From contig NZ_JAGGKC010000001.1 of assembly GCF_017873395.1 (NCBI RefSeq), forward strand, positions 62,001 through 126,000: 64,000 nucleotides of DNA. Reading direction: 5' to 3'. The notes under the pieces were generated by a model. The model saw only the letters and a list, made by a program, of their open reading frames with translations, did not search any database and was not told where the DNA came from. This document shows positions 51,721 to 60,269 of this stretch, piece by piece. Positions within the stretch are counted from its first letter, which is position 1, and the number at the start of each line of letters is the position of its first letter. Both the position numbers and the translations under genes were made by a program. This DNA is from Youngiibacter multivorans (lineage in GTDB: Bacteria > Bacillota > Clostridia > Clostridiales > Clostridiaceae).

Positions 51721-53084
51721 AGCGTTTCCCCTCCTTCCAGCGCTCTCATTAGTGCACGGGCCTTGTCCAGCGTCTCATCGTACTCTGCATACTTTTCAGA
51801 CTCCCATGTTATACCGCCGCCGACTCCAAAGTTTGCTATCCTATCCTTCATAAGTATGGTCCTGATTATTATATTGAAGTCAGCATTGCCATCAAAGCCA
51901 AAATAGCCAAGGCAACCTGTATATATGTTTCTTCGTGTTGGCTCAAGCTCTTCGATCACTTCCATTGACCTGACCTTGGGTGCACCGGTGATTGATCCGC
52001 CTGGGAAGCATGTCCCTATGCAGTCTACGGCAGAAAACCCTTTCTTCAGTTCACCTGTAACTGTGGAAACCAGATGAAATACTGTGCTGTACTCCTCAAG
52101 CTTGAAAAGCTCTGTCACCTTTACTGTATGCGGTTTGCATACCCGGCTTAGGTCATTTCGCTCAAGGTCCACTATCATTAGCAGTTCTGACTTGTCCTTC
52201 TCACTGCTTAAAAGCTCCTGCCTGTTAAGGGCGTCTTCAATCTCATTCCTGCCCCTTGGTCTAGTACCTTTAATCGGCCTTGTTTCAACCTTGTTGTCCT
52301 GAACCTTAAGGAACCTCTCAGGTGAAGAGGAAACTATGCTGAAGCCTTCAAAATTCATGAAGGCTGAAAATGGTGCCGGATTGATACGTCTGAGGTACCT
52401 GTAAACCTCGTATGGATCCTTTTCTGTCTCGCATCGGAACTTCTGGGTCAGATTCGTTATGTAGACATCCCCCGATCTTATATAGGACCTCACCTTTTCA
52501 ACCCTGTCTGCATACTCATCCTTGCTTAGGTTCGCGATGAATTCCACTTTTCTTGCTGTTGGCTCCGAAGCAGCCTGCCTGATACCACCTGAAATTGCAT
52601 CTTTCAAGCGCCTGAGACTGGTCTCCTTTTCAGAGAGCATTCCTAAGGCTGCTATATAGGTCTTCTTTTCTAGGTTGTCGGTTATAATGACGTTGTCATA
52701 GAAATAAAAATAGCAGTCAGGTGTCTTTACCTCTTCTGCTGCTGTAGCAGGGATCTTCTCCAGTATCCTTCCGAAGTCATAGGAAAAGAATCCCATGGCT
52801 CCGGCAACATATGGAAGGCTTGTATCGTTATCTACCTTGTAGATATTGAGCAGTTTCTTAAGCATGTCCAACGGATCTCCGGCAACCTTGTTTCCGTCAA
52901 TGAAGCAGCGGCCTTCTTCATATTTGAAGGTAGTGAACGGATTAATCCCAATGAAAGAATATCTTCCAATAGGGTCGACTTTCATGCTGCTCTCAAGAAG
53001 GGTGACTGTCCTGTCATCCCTGAATATTGAATATATGTCGAAGGCATCCAGGTCTGAAGCTATTTCTTCAATCAATGGTCTCAT
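51717..53084 (-). CDS. pabB: aminodeoxychorismate synthase component I
   Basis: 455 residues of the chorismate-utilising enzyme fold (about 110-450). The motif PIKGTRPRG near residue 275 has the lysine that marks PabB; anthranilate synthases have alanine there (PIAGT). ATG 53084 follows GGAGG; the longer upstream ORF overlaps pabA too far to be real. It aminates chorismate with ammonia from PabA. The tight gene order pabA-pabB-pabC supports the assignment. Confidence 0.94.
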   Translation of the reverse strand: MRPLIEEIASDLDAFDIYSIFRDDRTVTLLESSMKVDPIGRYSFIGINPFTTFKYEEGRCFIDGNKVAGDPLDMLKKLLNIYKVDNDTSLPYVAGAMGFFSYDFGRILEKIPATAAEEVKTPDCYFYFYDNVIITDNLEKKTYIAALGMLSEKETSLRRLKDAISGGIRQAASEPTARKVEFIANLSKDEYADRVEKVRSYIRSGDVYITNLTQKFRCETEKDPYEVYRYLRRINPAPFSAFMNFEGFSIVSSSPERFLKVQDNKVETRPIKGTRPRGRNEIEDALNRQELLSSEKDKSELLMIVDLERNDLSRVCKPHTVKVTELFKLEEYSTVFHLVSTVTGELKKGFSAVDCIGTCFPGGSITGAPKVRSMEVIEELEPTRRNIYTGCLGYFGFDGNADFNIIIRTILMKDRIANFGVGGGITWESEKYAEYDETLDKARALMRALEGGETL

Positions 53085-53673
53085 TATGACGCCTCCTGTT
53101 GAAGCCTTTTGCTTCTTCGATGAAATTTCTGAGCATCTCATGTCCGAATTCAGTGAGTTCTGCTTCCGGATGAAACTGTACTCCTTCAAGCAGGAATTCC
53201 TTATGCCTGATTCCCATGATTACCCCATCTATGGTTCTGGCAGTGACTTCGAAGCATGTTGGAAGTGAATCCTCATCCACTATAAGTGAATGGTACCTTG
53301 TAACCTCGACAGGATTCCAGATGCCAGCAAACATACCTTTGTTGTCATGTACTACCTTGGATATTTTCCCGTGCATCGGTTCGTTTCCCCAGATAATCTT
53401 TGCTCCGAATGAATGGGCTATGCACTGATAACCCAGGCATATCCCAAGAATTGGAATCCTTCCGCTGAAGCTCCTTACGATCTCAAGGCATATACCTGCC
53501 TGCTCAGGAGACTTGGGACCTGGTGAGATAACAATCGCTTCAGGATTCATCTCTTCAACATCCTCGATGCTGAGTTTGTCATTCCTGAAGACCGATACAT
53601 CAGCATCGAGCTCTTCGAGATACCGTACCAGGTTATAGACGAATGAATCATAGTTATCTATCATCAGAATCAA
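53068..53673 (-). CDS. pabA: aminodeoxychorismate synthase component II, glutamine amidotransferase
   Basis: 201 residues, class I glutamine amidotransferase. ILGICLGYQCIAHSFG near residue 75 holds the nucleophile cysteine, and VQFHPEAE near 168 the catalytic His-Glu. It supplies ammonia to PabB and may also serve anthranilate synthase, as in other Firmicutes. TTG 53673 is preferred because GGGAGTGG (53687-53680) lies six bases upstream; ATG 53664 is the alternative. It overlaps pabB by 17 bp. Confidence 0.94.
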   Translation of the reverse strand: MILMIDNYDSFVYNLVRYLEELDADVSVFRNDKLSIEDVEEMNPEAIVISPGPKSPEQAGICLEIVRSFSGRIPILGICLGYQCIAHSFGAKIIWGNEPMHGKISKVVHDNKGMFAGIWNPVEVTRYHSLIVDEDSLPTCFEVTARTIDGVIMGIRHKEFLLEGVQFHPEAELTEFGHEMLRNFIEEAKGFNRRRHNETID

Positions 53674-53978
53674 AAAACACCACTCCCGGTTTTGTTTTAT
53701 ATTTAGAACGGAATAATTCTGGATATTTTAGAGATATAATTTCGGTTATTGAACGCTTGTTATGCTATTTATTCGATAGGAAGATATAATTAGCTTGGAT
53801 GGACTAATCCTAAGCTGATCTGGTGAAAGCTGCCGTAACAACTATTTTTCTTGTTTCTATTTATAGGAGCATCAAGTGCAGTTAAGTCCGATTATTTCAT
53901 GCAGTTTTTACGATGTATTGCAGCCACTTTACGGAAGTATAACAGTTATCGCATTTTTAAGTTTCGGGGGCTTGAAGG
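53674..53978. other. A/T-rich intergenic gap
   Basis: No gene found. It contains GCAGCCACTTTAC (53920-53932), a 13-base sequence repeated in the same orientation at 58013-58025. Otherwise only A/T-rich sequence without a convincing promoter. Confidence 0.5.
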
Positions 53979-55736
53979 ATGAAATATTACTGCAAAGAGC
54001 AAATCCTACTCGTTTGGTTATTTTACCAGATACAATATATTCTGTCTCCATATGAAGTTGGAAATCATATGAGTAATAGAACGTTAGACAGCAAAAAATT
54101 TATTAAAATTCGTAAGCATATCAGCACGTTTGTTTTAGAACATTCAAAGTTATTGGCAGAAGAAACTAAGAAGTTTCTTTTGAATGAAAGTAACTTGGAA
54201 GATATTCTTACTTATCTGGAAGAAGTCAATTCAGAATATTTAATCCGAGAAAACCAAAAGAACTCTGAAGCTTCAGGATTGCTTTCAAAATTTGATGAGA
54301 AGGAATCAAAAGCATTCAATGAATTTTTGGAGAGCATAAATGGGGGCGATGGTAGCAGGATATCTATGGATAAAGGATCTTGTGTGATAGACATCCGAGA
54401 AACTGAAGCCCTCATGATGTCAATTATATTGGAGAATGCCTATGGAGAAAATATAGAAAGTGACATTTTATGGGATCATGCTGAATTGTCAAAATCAGAT
54501 GACACATATCTGCTTGAACTTGTTTGTTCCGATTATCTCGATGGCGAAGACATTTTGGGCAAGATTTCGTTTAGCACCATGAGCCTGAATATTCAGTTGT
54601 ACAACTATACTCTTTCTGTAGTCAGCAGAGGGAATTCGGTGCCATGGGATACTCTCACTGGATTGCTGGGTGAGATTGAAGCAAAGAGGAGTCTTGGATC
54701 TGAATATATCAATGAAAAAGAAGAAGAATTACTACCGTTGTGTAACCTTGAGCTTTTCAGGCCTTCAATTTTCGATACAGTTGAGTTTGATGATTCACAG
54801 TATGAAAAATTGACTATCTACATCGAGAGATCCAATTGCCAAAAGCTGCTGCCTATCCTTGATTCCATCCGGAAGTCTGAAACGAAGAAACGAAGACAAA
54901 AATATATTAAAGAATTCAAGAATGAGATAATCAAATTTCAATATGAACCTTTATGGAGATCCATTTTTGATGATGTGAAGGCTGCGGCAAGTGAATATCC
55001 ATCAAAGGCGGAAGTTCTATGTGAACAGGTACAGCTTAAAGACATCAGATCTGTCGTTTCAAAGAAGTTTTTCGATGCAGGATTTCAAGGAGAATATCCG
55101 CATTTCAGGAAAATGGGGAGCCTTGATAGACTGCATTTGGCAGAAATAAACGGGATTACCTATTGGGTAGGATATGAAAAAAATATGGCAAGCTATGTGG
55201 ATTGTATGGAATTCTGTTATGACGGGACACTGACACTCTACTTCGTTATAGGGATAATTCTATTAAAGCCAGATAAACTTGATACCTTTAACAAGCTGGA
55301 TGCATTCAGTGGTTTCTTTCATGATAGAGCTAGAAGAACGGGTAAAGTGCTCTGCGGTTATATTCCAAAAATGCTGCCGGATTCAAGCCGAGACCTTGGT
55401 GACTTGTTAGAAACAGTATCAATTGCAATTAAAAAGTCAATGTTTCAGAAGCTGTCTGGAAGTGAAAGGAAAAACCTCAACAAGTATGATATTGATAAAA
55501 AAAGCATATTAATGATCGGCCTCATATGGACAATAGCAGGAATATTATATGGATTTATGATGACTGTATCATTCATGATCTTTGAACTGATAGTTGGATT
55601 GATAGATTCATCGGGATCAATTAGCGAAGCATGGGCTTTTTTTATTCAGACTCCCTGGTGGATTTTCTTTGCAGGTACCTCATTTGGTTTCGGAATACTA
55701 ATGTTAATTATCTCTCTTTTTGCACAAAGGTCGTAG
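53979..55736 (+). CDS. unknown protein with two C-terminal membrane spans
   Basis: 585 residues that I cannot place in a family. The N-terminal two thirds are soluble and rich in Glu, Lys, Ser and Asp, with helical stretches. A conserved-looking domain at about 355-490 includes FDAGFQGEYPHFRK, INGITYWVGYEKN, two cysteines in DCMEFCYDG and DRARRTGKVLCGYIPKM. Two membrane spans lie at about 507-535 and 553-580. ATG 53979 has a G-rich site upstream; ATG 54069 is an alternative that would remove an N-terminal hydrophobic patch. Codon use is more A/T-rich than in neighbours, suggesting recent acquisition. Confidence 0.7.
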   Translation: MKYYCKEQILLVWLFYQIQYILSPYEVGNHMSNRTLDSKKFIKIRKHISTFVLEHSKLLAEETKKFLLNESNLEDILTYLEEVNSEYLIRENQKNSEASGLLSKFDEKESKAFNEFLESINGGDGSRISMDKGSCVIDIRETEALMMSIILENAYGENIESDILWDHAELSKSDDTYLLELVCSDYLDGEDILGKISFSTMSLNIQLYNYTLSVVSRGNSVPWDTLTGLLGEIEAKRSLGSEYINEKEEELLPLCNLELFRPSIFDTVEFDDSQYEKLTIYIERSNCQKLLPILDSIRKSETKKRRQKYIKEFKNEIIKFQYEPLWRSIFDDVKAAASEYPSKAEVLCEQVQLKDIRSVVSKKFFDAGFQGEYPHFRKMGSLDRLHLAEINGITYWVGYEKNMASYVDCMEFCYDGTLTLYFVIGIILLKPDKLDTFNKLDAFSGFFHDRARRTGKVLCGYIPKMLPDSSRDLGDLLETVSIAIKKSMFQKLSGSERKNLNKYDIDKKSILMIGLIWTIAGILYGFMMTVSFMIFELIVGLIDSSGSISEAWAFFIQTPWWIFFAGTSFGFGILMLIISLFAQRS

Positions 55737-55800
55737 TGATTTTATAGATTAGCATGTAGATTGCTCTCTGAATACATTCCCACTTCAATGCCACCTTCCA

Positions 55801-55891
55801 CACATCCTGTAAACTTGAATCAATTCTACAGGATGTGCTACGAGAGTGGTAAACTAATTCATGATCATTGACCTTTGAAGTGGTAAACTAA
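55801..55891. repeat. hairpin and 13-bp direct repeats in a scar-like gap
   Basis: CACATCCTGTA (55801-55811) and TACAGGATGTG (55827-55837) form a perfect 11-bp stem without a T-run. AGTGGTAAACTAA occurs at 55845-55857 and again at 55879-55891. The gap leads straight into a regulator fragment, so these may be remains of a mobile element or recombination joint. Confidence 0.5.
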
Positions 55892-55906
55892 CTGACTACT
55901 ATTCAC

Positions 55907-56053
55907 ATGCAGATTTTCATCGAAGGTGCTGCTGCATTTCTTGCTGCTTATAATATGGATGTTAACGCACTTAAGAAGCTCCGTGATGATTTTTTTAGTA
56001 GGGTTATAGCTTTGCAAAAATGGATAAGGAAGAGTGGTGGTATACTGTGTTAG
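55907..56053 (+). pseudogene. fragment of a GntR/FCD regulator, related to the gene at 61749
   Basis: The first 30 or so codons (MQIFIEGAAAFLAAYNMD...LKKLRDDFF) match residues about 93-122 of the intact GntR regulator at 61749-62423 (MQIFIEGAAAYLAASNGMD...LKRLHEDFL), at both protein and DNA level. The helix-turn-helix part and the rest of the FCD domain are missing. The frame then runs into the start of the second GntP gene. This is a remnant of a duplicated regulator-permease pair. Confidence 0.8.
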
Positions 56054-57357
56054 GAATTATCGGATTATTGATAGCAATCCTGGTTCTTGTGGTCTTAGCC
56101 TATAAGGGAGTAGGTGCATTTCCAATTACAATAATAGCAGGCTTCATTGTAATCCTGACTAATGGTATGGATCTCTGGGAATCATTTTCAGAAGTCTATA
56201 TGAACGGATACCTTGGCTTTTTCAAGAATTACTTCTTCATTTTTGCGGCTTCATCTCTCTATGCCAAGCTGATGGAGGAATCCGGGGCTGCAGTATCCAT
56301 AGGCTACAAGTTTGTTGACTGGTTTGGTTCAAAAAGGACTGTGCTTATCGTATTTATGATTACTGTCGTCCTGACATATGGAGGCATAAACCTATTCATA
56401 GCAATATTTGCTGTAACACCTATAATAATGGTTCTCTTCAAGGAGGCTGATATCCCAAGGCGACTGGCTATAGGAGTTTTTGTGGCTGGCTCTGGTACAA
56501 TAAGCATGTCAGCTTTACCTGGATCCCCAGCACTTGCGAATGTCATACCTACCAGATTTCTTGGAACTTCAATAACTGCGGCACCTGTTCTTGGAATCAT
56601 AGCAGCAATAATGATGACTGTAATGATACTTGTATACCTGAAATGGGAAGAGAAGAGACTTAGGAAGGCGGGAGAACATTTTTCATATATCCCTGGAACA
56701 GACCATAAGATCTATGAGGTGGATAGAAACTCGCTTCCGCCAGCAGGAATATCATTCATTCCGCTTGCTATTGTGATAGGAATGATCATAGGGTTCAAAG
56801 AAATCATACCTAATGCCGCTGCGCTAATTGTCCTTGCTATGATAACAGCATCTGCAGCGGTTCTTGCTTTCTTCTGGAGCAGAATCAAGGACAAGAAGAC
56901 TACAATCAATATTGGTTTAAGTGGCGCGATTGGTGCCATTGCAGGACCCTGTGCAGTAGTAGCATTTGGAGCCATCGTTCAAAAGTCATCATCCTTTATC
57001 GATGTTGTAGGTTGGATTAACGGCCTCCGTATGAATCCCTACTGGACGAGCACCATTGCGACAGCGATAATGTCAGGTGTAACAGGTTCAGCATCGGGGG
57101 GACTGACAATCACATTACAGACCTTTGCTGAGCAGTTTAAGACTTCAGGCGCGAATCTGTCAATACTCCACAGGCTCATCTCGATTGCATCAGGAAGCCT
57201 TGGCTCGCTTCCGCATGGCTCCGGATTTTTTCTTATGTTCGAATGGCTTGGACTAACACACAAGGAATGCTACAGGTTTGTCGGAGTAGTGGCAGTCATC
57301 ATTCCGCTTATAACCTTCGTTGTGCTTACAACGGCAGTTATTGCGATGGGGTTGTAG
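56047..57357 (+). CDS. GntP-family permease, copy 2
   Basis: 436 residues, same length as copy 1 and very similar along the whole protein, e.g. LMEESGAAVSIGYKFVDWFG and VIPTRFLGTSITAAP. GTG 56047 is chosen because it aligns exactly with the copy 1 start and has a purine-rich site upstream; a longer form from ATG 56020 is possible. It has no sigma-54 promoter, unlike copy 1. It sits after a GntR fragment and before a terminator, so its expression is uncertain. It probably carries the same or a closely related hydroxy acid. Confidence 0.88.
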   Translation: MLGIIGLLIAILVLVVLAYKGVGAFPITIIAGFIVILTNGMDLWESFSEVYMNGYLGFFKNYFFIFAASSLYAKLMEESGAAVSIGYKFVDWFGSKRTVLIVFMITVVLTYGGINLFIAIFAVTPIIMVLFKEADIPRRLAIGVFVAGSGTISMSALPGSPALANVIPTRFLGTSITAAPVLGIIAAIMMTVMILVYLKWEEKRLRKAGEHFSYIPGTDHKIYEVDRNSLPPAGISFIPLAIVIGMIIGFKEIIPNAAALIVLAMITASAAVLAFFWSRIKDKKTTINIGLSGAIGAIAGPCAVVAFGAIVQKSSSFIDVVGWINGLRMNPYWTSTIATAIMSGVTGSASGGLTITLQTFAEQFKTSGANLSILHRLISIASGSLGSLPHGSGFFLMFEWLGLTHKECYRFVGVVAVIIPLITFVVLTTAVIAMGL

Positions 57358-57428
57358 TGACCTTGAAAAGAAAGACTAATGTCAGATTCTTTAACCATCG
57401 GTGAAAAAGAAATATGTCAGGAAAACAA

Positions 57429-57470
57429 GCCACCTCGAATCACTTAAGTCAGTGAAGCGAGGTGGCATTT
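57429..57470 (+). terminator. terminator after gntP copy 2
   Basis: GCCACCTCG (57429-57437) pairs with CGAGGTGGC (57458-57466), with an inner CACT/AGTG, then ATTTT. It may also serve the lipoprotein gene on the other strand. Confidence 0.8.
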
Positions 57471-57500
57471 TATTAATATTCAAGTTTGACATGTATGCGG

Positions 57501-57836
57501 CTATTTTTTGGTATAGCTCTTCGAATCACCATCATCTTGTGTTATAGTCAATGTTTTTCCATTAATCTTAATAGGATCCTGATAAACCTCACCCTGAACC
57601 GTAACCTGCAGTTCGCCATTTTCCATAAGCTTAAATGTGCCAGGATATTGGCCTCCAATCATCACTTTGCCATCTGCAAAGAACTCTATGCTCTTAACCG
57701 GAAGTCCTACGACTATCTTTGCATCGTCTTCGGTCCATACACCGATGAGATCCGACTGCTTTATGGCAGATGAACAGCTTACCAACATCAGAATTAGTAT
57801 CAATGATAGTAATCTACTAATTTTCGAAGATTTCAT
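57501..57836 (-). CDS. small lipoprotein, lipocalin-like
   Basis: 111 residues with a lipoprotein signal (lipobox LMLVSCSS). The remainder is a short beta-rich domain with DLIGVWTEDD, SIEFFADGKVMI and TFKLMENGELQV, the pattern of small DUF5640/lipocalin-like bacterial lipoproteins. ATG 57836 is chosen because a G-rich site (AAGGGGG) lies just upstream and the signal peptide then starts correctly. It is monocistronic. Function unknown; it would be anchored on the outer face of the membrane. Confidence 0.75.
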   Translation of the reverse strand: MKSSKISRLLSLILILMLVSCSSAIKQSDLIGVWTEDDAKIVVGLPVKSIEFFADGKVMIGGQYPGTFKLMENGELQVTVQGEVYQDPIKINGKTLTITQDDGDSKSYTKK

Positions 57837-58274
57837 CTTCAAAACCCCCTTCTGAGTCTGATGAACTTCGACACGATTATGTTTACCTTTATTTTCACAC
57901 TGATTGGGATTCTTTTTCACCAATCTGTTCTTCCTGCTGAAAAAACTTTCCCCAAAGGTAATATCTTCTACTTCAATATTACTGAATTTCTAAACGACGG
58001 AAATTTCCGGTAGCAGCCACTTTACATTTACGCCAAAACAAACCCAGCCAACAATGGTGAGTTACTCTGATTGCTCTTTTTTGAATAAGGCTTCCAGTTT
58101 TTGACAAATAAAAGTCAAACTCTTATTTTCAACTTCATTCTGTACCTTTATTGTTCAAGATACAATAGAATCAAAATGAATTTACATTCGAAGGTATATC
58201 ATTATTAATTGTCATAAAACGTTAACACACGTTTAACAAAAGAATTTAACTAGAGCTTTTCTGAAAGCAAAATG
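57837..58274. other. gene-free interval with possible insertion-sequence remnant
   Basis: About 440 bases without a gene. GCAGCCACTTTAC (58013-58025), followed by ATTTACGCC, resembles the terminal repeat style of IS21-like elements and repeats the 13-mer at 53920-53932. CGTTAACACACGTTTAAC near 58218 is an imperfect repeat. The first part holds the lipoprotein promoter, not clearly resolved. Confidence 0.35.
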
Positions 58275-58308
58275 GACAATGTCAAACCAATCCTGATTTG
58301 ACATTGTC
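58275..58308. terminator. terminator of the 2-HCT/aconitase-type operon
   Basis: Perfect 12-bp stem (58275-58286 with 58297-58308), positioned after the transporter gene on the minus strand. Confidence 0.75.
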
Positions 58309-58356
58309 ATTTATTGTTGGCGCTATTTAATTACTGCTGTTTGTATAAAACTGTGT

Positions 58357-59646
58357 CTAGAATACCATCGGTGCTATGAGTGTTGCCAGGAGTATTATGA
58401 ATGCTCCTCCAAGCCTTGAGGATATCTGTGCGAATGGCATAAGCTCCATCCTGTGAGCTGCTGTGAGAACCGCAACGTCTCCTGTTCCACCCATGTTAGC
58501 CATGCAGAGGCCGGCAGTTAATGCAGATTCGATCGGATAGAAGCCCATGAGCTTTCCTACTATCATGGTTCCGACTACAGCTCCAAGGACTACAAGGAAG
58601 CAGAGGAATATGTAGAGAGGTGTCATTGCTGCAAGTACCTGTCCAAGGTCTGTGTAGGCTATGCCGATACCCATGAGAAGCGCTGCTGTCCAGTTCTTTG
58701 CAACGAAGTTGTACCATACTGCACAAGCCTTCTCAAACTTCCTTGGAAGAAGGTTAAGTGCCTTTGCAACTGCAACAGATATTATCATCCATGCATAGGA
58801 GTGTATGTCTACTCCGGTAACCTTCTTGAAGAGACTTGCCACGATTACGCCGAATACGAAGAATACGCATGCGATTGCTATTCCTACTCCATAGTCTGAG
58901 AGCTCAAGCTTTTCGTTTTGATCTTCCTTCTCGTGAAGCTCCTCATCTCCAACTTCCATGAGCTTTCCGTTTCCTGTAAGCTCTGGTCTTGCCTTTCCAA
59001 GCTTATCAAGGAGTCCGCCGGCAACTATTGCCATCGCGTTTCCAAGTGCGACTGCAGGAACAAGCTTTGAGAGTATCTGTTCAGCTGGGATTCCAAGTCC
59101 GTTTGCAAATACCTGCGATATTGGAACCGCACCTGCTCCCATTCCGCCTCCCATTATTGGGATTCCGATGTAAGCTATGGATTCTCCTGGTGCCTGGCCG
59201 AACAGAAGTCCACCGAGTGCAACGAATGCAAGGGATACGACTACTCCACCGATTATGGTCGGGAAGTATCTGAGCGAAGCCTTTATGAGAAGCTTCTTGT
59301 TCATTCCAAGTATGGATCCTGTTATAAGTGCTGCGATGTAGAAATCGAGGAATCCGCCACCCTTCATGAAGGTGTTGACGTTCTTTACCACCGATTCCGG
59401 AAGAATATTGTAGTAAGCGAGTGCAGCAGATCCGAAGATGATTACGATCGGGCCGCCGCCGAAGAATGTCTTTACGATCGGAGTGTTGTTTCCTATGACG
59501 TCAAGCAGAGCTCCGACAATCATCATGAAGGCGAATGCACCGATCATTCCTGCAGGAAGAATGTCCATTACGATGGCTACGATTAAGATTGCGAGTAATA
59601 CTAAGTAGAGCGGCAGGCTGATACCCATGATTTTGTAGTCTTTCAT
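58357..59646 (-). CDS. 2-hydroxycarboxylate transporter (CitS/MaeN/CimH family)
   Basis: 429 residues with about 11 membrane spans. The two re-entrant-loop motifs of the 2-HCT family are clear: PIMGGGMGAGAVPIS near residue 165 and CMANMGGTGDVAVLTAA near 380. A QISSRLGGA segment contains the arginine that binds the carboxylate of the substrate. Family members carry citrate, malate, lactate or related acids with sodium or protons, or exchange them. It lies about 110 bp after the hydro-lyase genes on the same strand, so it likely imports the substrate of that enzyme. Confidence 0.92.
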   Translation of the reverse strand: MKDYKIMGISLPLYLVLLAILIVAIVMDILPAGMIGAFAFMMIVGALLDVIGNNTPIVKTFFGGGPIVIIFGSAALAYYNILPESVVKNVNTFMKGGGFLDFYIAALITGSILGMNKKLLIKASLRYFPTIIGGVVVSLAFVALGGLLFGQAPGESIAYIGIPIMGGGMGAGAVPISQVFANGLGIPAEQILSKLVPAVALGNAMAIVAGGLLDKLGKARPELTGNGKLMEVGDEELHEKEDQNEKLELSDYGVGIAIACVFFVFGVIVASLFKKVTGVDIHSYAWMIISVAVAKALNLLPRKFEKACAVWYNFVAKNWTAALLMGIGIAYTDLGQVLAAMTPLYIFLCFLVVLGAVVGTMIVGKLMGFYPIESALTAGLCMANMGGTGDVAVLTAAHRMELMPFAQISSRLGGAFIILLATLIAPMVF

Positions 59647-59756
59647 TATTTCCCTCCAATATATTATTAACCTTGCGGTTAGCTGGACGAGGTAGTGAAA
59701 ATTGAGAAATGGGAATGAATCATACTTCTATGTGCACATAAGAGTATCCTGCAATT

Positions 59757-60269
59757 CTATTTGTTCAAACTATCTTTCATGCGCTTTAGATACATTGGCT
59801 TAATGCCGCCTGAATTAAGTATGTTCAACGCATGGTCACCGATTTTTTCTCCTTGCAGCAATTCTCCTGTTGAAACTATAAGTACGGTACACTCTGATAC
59901 ATTGACTTCGATCTCATCTTGATTCTGAAGCTTTTTGCTTAAGTCTTTGCATATGACGAGAGGCAGCCCCAGATTGATGGCATTGCGGTAGAATATCCTG
60001 GCAAAGGAGTCTGCAAGTACAATGCTTGCCCCCATGTTCATAAGAGCAATTGGAGCATGCTCTCGGCTGGATCCGCATCCGAAATTACTTTCTGCTACGA
60101 CAATATCACCCTTTTTGAAATTAGGTGCAATCGTCTCATCTATCCCTGCAAAGCAATGACTTCCAATTTCCTCTGGATCAACTATGTCCAGAAATCTTCC
60201 TGGATAAATCTGGTCAGTATCTATATTTTTTCCAACTAATAGAACCTTACCTCTAATTATGTTATTCAT
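59757..60269 (-). CDS. aconitase-family hydro-lyase small subunit (LeuD-like)
   Basis: 170 residues, the swivel domain of two-subunit hydro-lyases. GKNIDTDQIYPGRFLD is near residue 14, and FGCGSSREHAP, with the catalytic serine and arginine, is near 62. The YPGRFL loop differs from the YLRT loop that marks isopropylmalate isomerase. ATG 60269 overlaps the large-subunit stop (ATGA). Without leuA or leuB nearby and next to a 2-HCT transporter, a catabolic (citramalate, dimethylmalate, tartrate or similar) substrate is likelier than leucine synthesis. Confidence 0.88.
   Translation of the reverse strand: MNNIIRGKVLLVGKNIDTDQIYPGRFLDIVDPEEIGSHCFAGIDETIAPNFKKGDIVVAESNFGCGSSREHAPIALMNMGASIVLADSFARIFYRNAINLGLPLVICKDLSKKLQNQDEIEVNVSECTVLIVSTGELLQGEKIGDHALNILNSGGIKPMYLKRMKDSLNK

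Noticed and set aside
51717..53084. Anthranilate synthase component I (trpE)
   Set aside because: The active-site motif is PIKGT, with the PabB lysine, not PIAGT, and a pabC-like gene follows.
58216..58240. Fourth Rex-like site (CGTTAACACACGTTTAAC)
   Set aside because: The half sites are seven bases apart instead of four and the orientation does not match; no gene start follows closely.
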